From an uncultured Clostridia bacterium (GTDB taxonomy: Bacteria > Bacillota > Clostridia > Oscillospirales > Ruminococcaceae), in NCBI GenBank assembly GCA_937893735.1, contig CALBGD010000324.1:1-6609 (forward strand): a stretch of 6,609 nt of DNA. Reading direction: 5' to 3'. The notes beneath the pieces are model-generated. The model made no database searches. It had not been told where the DNA came from and saw only the letters and a list, made by a program, of their open reading frames with translations. The position numbers and the translations under genes are program-made. Shown here piece after piece: positions 6,589 to 6,609 of this stretch. Position 1 is the stretch's first letter, and every line of letters starts with the position of its first letter.

Positions 6589-6609
6589 TATTTGAATTTA
6601 TTCAAGACG

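Overview
The window looks like a chromosomal segment of an anaerobic, fibre-degrading Clostridia bacterium, most likely Ruminococcus or a close relative in the Oscillospiraceae. The evidence is a clostridial-type single-chain pyruvate:ferredoxin oxidoreductase, a GH130 mannoside phosphorylase of the kind described from Ruminococcus and gut metagenomes, GC-rich genes separated by AT-rich spacers, and Gram-positive-style extended -10 promoters with strong ribosome binding sites. The genus is inferred from protein resemblance recalled from memory, not from a search.

Layout: three genes, all on the + strand, each apparently its own transcription unit. (1) Positions 2-3121 hold the last ~1,040 residues of pyruvate:ferredoxin oxidoreductase (nifJ/por). 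Its first ~145-150 residues lie before the window. It ends at a strong intrinsic terminator (3144-3172). (2) After an AT-rich spacer with a clear promoter (3293-3321), positions 3361-5325 encode a 654-residue membrane protein. It has about seven N-terminal transmembrane segments, a degenerate GGDEF domain and an EAL domain that keeps all the catalytic residues, so it is predicted to be a membrane-sensor cyclic-di-GMP phosphodiesterase. (3) A second promoter of the same design (5395-5423) drives positions 5479-6486, a 335-residue GH130 subfamily 2 beta-1,4-mannoside phosphorylase, closed by a strong terminator (6503-6537). The last ~70 bases hold a 7-bp tandem repeat studded with EcoRI-type palindromes, then a perfect 6-bp hairpin; this looks like the edge of an intergenic repeat element cut by the window end.

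The genes do not form an obvious single pathway. The oxidoreductase turns pyruvate into acetyl-CoA and reduced ferredoxin, central to fermentation. The phosphorylase releases mannose 1-phosphate from beta-mannosides without spending ATP and so feeds sugar phosphate towards the same glycolytic and fermentative route. The EAL protein is a signalling gene with visibly different codon use and is probably expressed at a much lower level. I see no tRNA, rRNA, CRISPR array, transposase, phage gene or known riboswitch. I did not find a convincing new multi-gene system; the most open items are the repeat at the right edge, the leader of the phosphorylase gene, and the signal sensed by the membrane EAL protein.
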